From: CAZQIC01 sp964593555
GTDB lineage: Bacteria > Bacteroidota > Bacteroidia > JAFLBG01
Length of the DNA stretch: 10,483 nucleotides
Reading direction: 5' to 3'
Assembly: GCA_964593555.1 (NCBI GenBank)
Contig: CAZQIC010000153.1
Location: 1 to 10,483, forward strand
Positions within the stretch are counted from its first letter, which is position 1; every line of letters begins with the position of its first letter. Below, one piece after another: positions 7,448 to 10,483 of this stretch. Under the pieces are notes generated by a model. That model saw only the letters and a list, made by a program, of their open reading frames with translations. It searched no databases and was not told the origin of the DNA. The position numbers and the translations under genes are program-made.

Positions 7448-7455
7448 CAAAGTTA
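7448..7455 (-). promoter_or_regulatory. -7-like element directly before gmk
   Basis: On the - strand TAACTTTG matches TAnnTTTG exactly, overlaps the stop codon of the upstream gene and ends only six bases before the gmk ATG. Use of it would give an essentially leaderless gmk mRNA. The octamer is short enough that chance cannot be excluded. Confidence 0.35.
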
Positions 7456-8982
7456 TATTTTTTTGCTTGCCTTTTCCTTAATGATTTTTGCAAAAGATTT
7501 TTTTGTGATCTTACTCTCTAGCCATGATATTACATCGAAATAATTTAGCGAGTGTGCTTCAAAGGGGTCTTTAATAATGATTTCCAATTGCAACTTTAAT
7601 TTTTTGAACATGTTAATCTGTTGCTGATTGGTAACTGCCTTTTTTATTTCTTTTTTAATAAAATTTAAAATTGTTTCCTCTACCTTATAAAGTGTTCTTC
7701 TTTTTAACAAGTATCTGTAAGCCGATTTTACAGCGTATTCCAATAAATCTTCTTTCCCCAATTCATAACTAACGATAAGACTAAGAATACGCGCCCAGGA
7801 AAAATAATCATCTCTTAATTGCTTTGCTGCTTCCCCTGAAGTATTATTTATATCGTTCAATAATTTATTTGCTGCTGAAAACTTTTCGGCCATCAAATTC
7901 ATAACCGCCATATAATAGTTAAGCACAATTATATTGCGAAAAGCAAGAGATGAATTACTCTTTAATTGTGCCATATCCAATTTAGACAACAACTGCATTC
8001 CCTTATCAACATTCCCTGTTAAACAGTAATAGTCAAGGGCATATACATTGCTTTTAAAAAACACCTCCGTTTTTTCCCTGCTTGTTCGTGCCTTTATTGA
8101 TTGAATTTTTTCGAGGATCTCAAGCATACCTCCATATTCTTGCAATCGGCCTTTGGTATTGAAAAGCCTCTCCAATGAGTTTAAATACATTAGCTGACTA
8201 CCGCTGCTTAATCCTTCTGAATTTTCGAACAGATTAACCATCCTAATCGCATACTCCTTTGCTTTAGGAAAGTCAAAATTTGCTATGCAATTAGAGTTAT
8301 GGTAATTGTAATAGTGCAAGAGGGCTCGCTTTGAAAGTGCACTTTTTTCCGACTCATACAATTTTTTATTAAAACTTAGCACCTGCATTTTTCTATCGGG
8401 ATTTCTAACCAAGCCCTTTTTGTTGGTAGACAGTGTTATTGCCGCCGACGAACTCATGTACTCTATATAATTTTTTTGCTTTTCAATTGTATCCGCCACT
8501 TTGGAAAATAACTGTACTAATGATTCTGGTGAGGTGTTTACAAAAGCTTGAGAGCGTAATACCCGTTCTTTCCAGAGTAAAAATTGAATTGTATGACCAA
8601 AGCTTTCATTCAATTCTGCAATTTGTAATCCCTTATCAATAAATTTTTCACACTGCGAATACAGTTCTCTATCGTATAGTATTTTTAATTGATGCAGCAA
8701 GTTATCCATCTCCGACTCATGATCATTGTTATATAAAGAAAGACTTTGTAGCAACAAGTGATGCAAATAACTTTTAGCCATTCGTAAATTGGTTACGAAT
8801 TTTTCTTTTGCAAATTTTTTCTTGATCTGGTCTTCATTGTATTCCTTTTGCTTTTCAATTGCATCGAACAACAAAACAAATTTGCTATTTGATTTATGGC
8901 GAAGGGAAAATTTTTTGAAATATCCTTTTTCGTTTCGGCTCATCGATTTAATTAACCAGAAAACTTCGTCATTAATATTCAT
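7453..8982 (-). CDS. Hypothetical helical-repeat protein of a Bacteroidota family
   Basis: I recognise only the style of this protein. From the ATG at 8982 it is 509 residues, soluble and almost entirely alpha-helical, without signal peptide or membrane helix. It opens with VFWLIKSMSRNEKGYFKKF (7-25), a signature I recall from uncharacterised Bacteroidota proteins, followed by LFDAIEKQKEY and helix pairs spaced like degenerate TPR or similar repeats up to about residue 420. A conserved-looking tail begins near 472 (DPFEAHSLNYFDVISWLESK). An in-frame ATG at 9054 would give 533 residues, but the added 24 (with two Cys) precede the point where I expect relatives to start; both starts have only weak promoter-like octamers upstream. 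It lies 11 bases before gmk on the same strand. Function unknown, perhaps a protein-interaction scaffold. Confidence 0.72.
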   Translation of the reverse strand: MNINDEVFWLIKSMSRNEKGYFKKFSLRHKSNSKFVLLFDAIEKQKEYNEDQIKKKFAKEKFVTNLRMAKSYLHHLLLQSLSLYNNDHESEMDNLLHQLKILYDRELYSQCEKFIDKGLQIAELNESFGHTIQFLLWKERVLRSQAFVNTSPESLVQLFSKVADTIEKQKNYIEYMSSSAAITLSTNKKGLVRNPDRKMQVLSFNKKLYESEKSALSKRALLHYYNYHNSNCIANFDFPKAKEYAIRMVNLFENSEGLSSGSQLMYLNSLERLFNTKGRLQEYGGMLEILEKIQSIKARTSREKTEVFFKSNVYALDYYCLTGNVDKGMQLLSKLDMAQLKSNSSLAFRNIIVLNYYMAVMNLMAEKFSAANKLLNDINNTSGEAAKQLRDDYFSWARILSLIVSYELGKEDLLEYAVKSAYRYLLKRRTLYKVEETILNFIKKEIKKAVTNQQQINMFKKLKLQLEIIIKDPFEAHSLNYFDVISWLESKITKKSFAKIIKEKASKKI

Positions 8983-9064
8983 ATCGAATTCTTCGTTTAA
9001 TACATCAAATATGTAGTTTTTTTGGGACAAATGCAAACAAGATGAACATTTCAATTTCTTCGAT

Positions 9065-9072
9065 CAAACGAA
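9065..9072 (-). promoter_or_regulatory. Weak -7-like element upstream of the helical-protein gene
   Basis: On the - strand TTCGTTTG agrees with TAnnTTTG at all but one fixed position. It lies 10 bases before the alternative ATG at 9054 and 82 bases before the preferred ATG at 8982. A second one-mismatch octamer, CATATTTG, lies at 9005-9012, 22 bases before 8982. The two together leave the start undecided. Confidence 0.25.
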
Positions 9073-9103
9073 TTAATGCTAAAACTGCTGTTACTTTTCG
9101 AAG

Positions 9104-9111
9104 GACTTTTG
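9104..9111 (+). promoter_or_regulatory. Weak -7-like element for the secreted beta-rich protein
   Basis: GACTTTTG differs from TAnnTTTG at one fixed position and ends 23 bases before the ATG at 9135. It is the best candidate in the divergent gap. Confidence 0.25.
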
Positions 9112-9134
9112 CGTCCAAGAATAAAACCTAAAAC

Positions 9135-9815
9135 ATGAAACCTCTAATATTAATTATTGCAAGTACTTTGATTTCTGCAAGCCTTATTGGGCAGAACAAT
9201 TTTTTAAATAAAAATGTTGCCTTAAAACTTTATATAAATCAAACTGAGAGCTACAGCTTTAGTCCTTTTGCCATGCCAGTTGTTTCGGGAGCCATAATAA
9301 TTCCCACTAAAGTTGGAAATTTTCACGAAGTAGAATTATCAGGCATTAAGCTAACAAACGATGAAACGTTTTCCATATACCGTTTTAACATGAGGTACGA
9401 ATATAATTTAGTTTTCCGAAAAAATACTGATCACAAATTTATTCCATCTATTGGTTTTGGAACCCGAATTGGATATAGAAAATTTGAACGAAAAACCGAC
9501 CTCGGCAATATGGAAAAATACGCATACACCTCCTTTGGATTAAAGCCCGAAATAACTCCACGCTTAACTTATAGCCCTGACAATAATTGGATGTTTGATA
9601 TAAATATGCCCATTAGCGTGCTTAGTTTAACCAAGGGTTCCCACTCTGGAGGCCAATGGCACAGTCCACTATATAATAAAAGCACATATTTAACGGCTAG
9701 AGAAAAAATTGAAGACGCCCTATCGTTGCGTATCGGTGTAGCTTATAAGATTAAGGTAAAGCCTACGGTTACATCAAAGTTGCTACTACAGGCGGTTCAA
9801 TCTCTTCGGTGGTAA
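9135..9815 (+). CDS. Putative outer-membrane beta-barrel protein with atypical C-terminus
   Basis: The 226-residue product starts with a clear signal peptide: M-K-P, then hydrophobic residues 4-18, with probable cleavage near IGQ (18-20). The rest alternates polar and hydrophobic residues with aromatic-rich strands such as YRFNMRYEYNLVF (81-93), PSIGFGTRIGYRKFER (104-119) and LSLRIGVAYKIK (195-206), as in small Bacteroidota outer-membrane barrels. No named family is recognised. After the last strand-like segment the protein continues for about 19 residues (VKPTVTS onward to SLRW) that do not look like a barrel end, and the DNA there has a protein-like reading in another frame. The natural end may therefore have been replaced or extended. 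It lies 84 bases upstream of the small leader-peptide genes on the same strand; a shared role is not shown. Confidence 0.65.
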   Translation: MKPLILIIASTLISASLIGQNNFLNKNVALKLYINQTESYSFSPFAMPVVSGAIIIPTKVGNFHEVELSGIKLTNDETFSIYRFNMRYEYNLVFRKNTDHKFIPSIGFGTRIGYRKFERKTDLGNMEKYAYTSFGLKPEITPRLTYSPDNNWMFDINMPISVLSLTKGSHSGGQWHSPLYNKSTYLTAREKIEDALSLRIGVAYKIKVKPTVTSKLLLQAVQSLRW

Positions 9816-9829
9816 GATTTTTGAAATGA
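9755..9829 (+). pseudogene. Possible out-of-frame gene remnant overlapping the barrel 3' end
   Basis: In the frame +2 relative to the barrel gene, 24 codons run from just after a TAA at 9752 to a TGA at 9827. They include GYIKVATTGGSISSVVRF, which reads like the end of an IPT/TIG-type beta-sandwich domain. There is no start codon, so this is a remnant at best. It is short and the resemblance is by eye only. Confidence 0.2.
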
Positions 9830-9899
9830 CAGAAACATTGCAATTACAGAGTTTTGATTTGTAAATATTAACGTTATTAAAGCCTCTAAAATATAAACT

Positions 9900-10208
9900 A
9901 TGGAAAAGAAAAAATTAAAGCTCGCCAATATAAAAATTGAAAGTTTCGTAACCACCTTAGGAAAAGAAAATAAAAAAACAATTAAGGGCGCTAGAGATAC
10001 TAACACTATCGACGAAGACACTCTTCATACAAATTGTTTGCTTGATTGTACAAAGTACTATTCGGATGTGCCGCATGAATGCCCCAGCAACCCATGTATT
10101 GTTATTCCCGGAGTCCCAATAAAAATTCCAGTACCGCTTGGACCAAGCACCCCACACGATCTATGCCTTATGTCGCAGTGGTTTGGAATGCCGTGTATGC
10201 CCGGCTGA
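9900..10208 (+). CDS. Putative RiPP (lanthipeptide-like) precursor peptide 1
   Basis: This 102-residue peptide begins with a leader-like segment: lysine-rich start, KLKL (5-8), IKIESFVTTL (11-20), then TIKGA (27-31). The K-L-x-L plus S-F-V-T pattern is like leaders I recall for Bacteroidota class I lanthipeptides, and the G-A at 30-31 could be a double-glycine-type cleavage site. The remaining 71 residues form the presumed core, with six cysteines (46, 50, 61, 66, 89, 99), many Ser/Thr and a Pro-rich stretch (62-84), ending FGMPCMPG. The next gene shares the leader at 14 of the first 31 positions but not the core. No modifying enzyme is in the window, so lanthionine formation is inference. 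Disulfide-bonded or other RiPP chemistry is an alternative. There is no Shine-Dalgarno sequence and no convincing promoter octamer. Confidence 0.7.
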   Translation: MEKKKLKLANIKIESFVTTLGKENKKTIKGARDTNTIDEDTLHTNCLLDCTKYYSDVPHECPSNPCIVIPGVPIKIPVPLGPSTPHDLCLMSQWFGMPCMPG

Positions 10209-10259
10209 AATGTATTGCGTTTTAAATTATAAGTATCAATAACAATTAATCTAACAACT

Positions 10260-10448
10260 ATGAAAAAGAACAAATTAAAGCTGGAAGAATTAAGTATGAA
10301 TAGTTTTATCACAAATGTATCGAAGGCCGAAAGAAATACTGTGAAGGGAGCTCTTCATCACCTTGTAGAAAGCGCACATATTCTTTACGAAACGGCTGAA
10401 ATTACTGTAGAGCTAGCATCTGTAATAAAAAGTGTAGGGGAGTTCTAA
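10260..10448 (+). CDS. Putative RiPP precursor peptide 2, cysteine-free core
   Basis: This 62-residue peptide shares with its upstream neighbour the leader pattern K-L-K-L (5-8), S-F-I-T (15-18), K22 and TVKGA (27-31), including an exact 11-base DNA match AAATTAAAGCT inside the leader. After the presumed G30-A31 cleavage site the core is only 31 residues: LHHLVESAHILYETAEITVE, then LASVIKSVGEF. It is mainly hydrophobic and acidic, probably an amphipathic helix, and contains no cysteine. It therefore cannot form lanthionines on its own, although dehydration of its Ser/Thr remains possible. It lies 51 bases after precursor 1 and is likely co-transcribed. It could be a partner peptide, a signal or a differently modified product. 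Precursor status rests on the shared leader. Confidence 0.62.
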   Translation: MKKNKLKLEELSMNSFITNVSKAERNTVKGALHHLVESAHILYETAEITVELASVIKSVGEF

Positions 10449-10483
10449 AAATAGAATGTTAAAAACAATCTAATAAAATCGTA

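Noticed and set aside
9957..10312. Open frames on the - strand across the small peptide genes
   Set aside because: The + strand frames share a conserved leader at both protein and DNA level, which the - strand frames do not explain.
1..10483. CRISPR array, tRNA/rRNA genes, transposase or integrase
   Set aside because: No regularly spaced direct repeats, no cloverleaf-like sequence and no mobile-element protein were seen on either strand.

Overview
The window is about 10.5 kb of AT-rich DNA from a member of the Bacteroidota. Three things point there. Several genes are preceded by the Bacteroidota -7 promoter element TAnnTTTG, with little or no Shine-Dalgarno sequence. An HU-like domain is fused to a SPOR domain in one protein. 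The last genes are small peptides with the lysine/leucine-rich leaders known from Bacteroidota RiPP (ribosomally made, post-translationally modified peptide) systems. A Chitinophagales- or Sphingobacteriales-type lineage would fit, but order and genus cannot be settled from this piece.

Positions 1-7441 are mainly housekeeping genes, each mostly with its own promoter. On the + strand are lnt (lipoprotein N-acylation), lpdA (dihydrolipoamide dehydrogenase) and a family 9 glycosyltransferase (LPS-core type). A convergent acyl-CoA thioesterase on the - strand follows, then a divergent + strand hemJ/CopD-family membrane protein. Next, on the - strand, come an HU-like/SPOR envelope protein, guanylate kinase gmk, and a large helical protein of unknown function (7453-8982 or 9054) that may be transcribed with gmk. 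The gaps hold palindromic elements: a long imperfect palindrome after lnt, a composite TTC-loop hairpin repeat between the glycosyltransferase and the thioesterase, and an inverted repeat between hemJ and the SPOR gene.

Positions 9135-10483 differ in character. A secreted beta-rich (probably outer-membrane barrel) protein has an odd C-terminal tail. Two tandem small ORFs (102 and 62 codons) follow. They share an N-terminal leader (K-L-K-L, S-F-[VI]-T, ending T-[IV]-K-G-A) but have unrelated C-terminal parts, as expected of RiPP precursors. The first core is rich in Cys and Pro; the second has no Cys at all. No modification enzyme or transporter lies in the window. If the cluster is real, its enzymes should lie beyond the right edge, where a third precursor may also begin. 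This is the most interesting part of the window.
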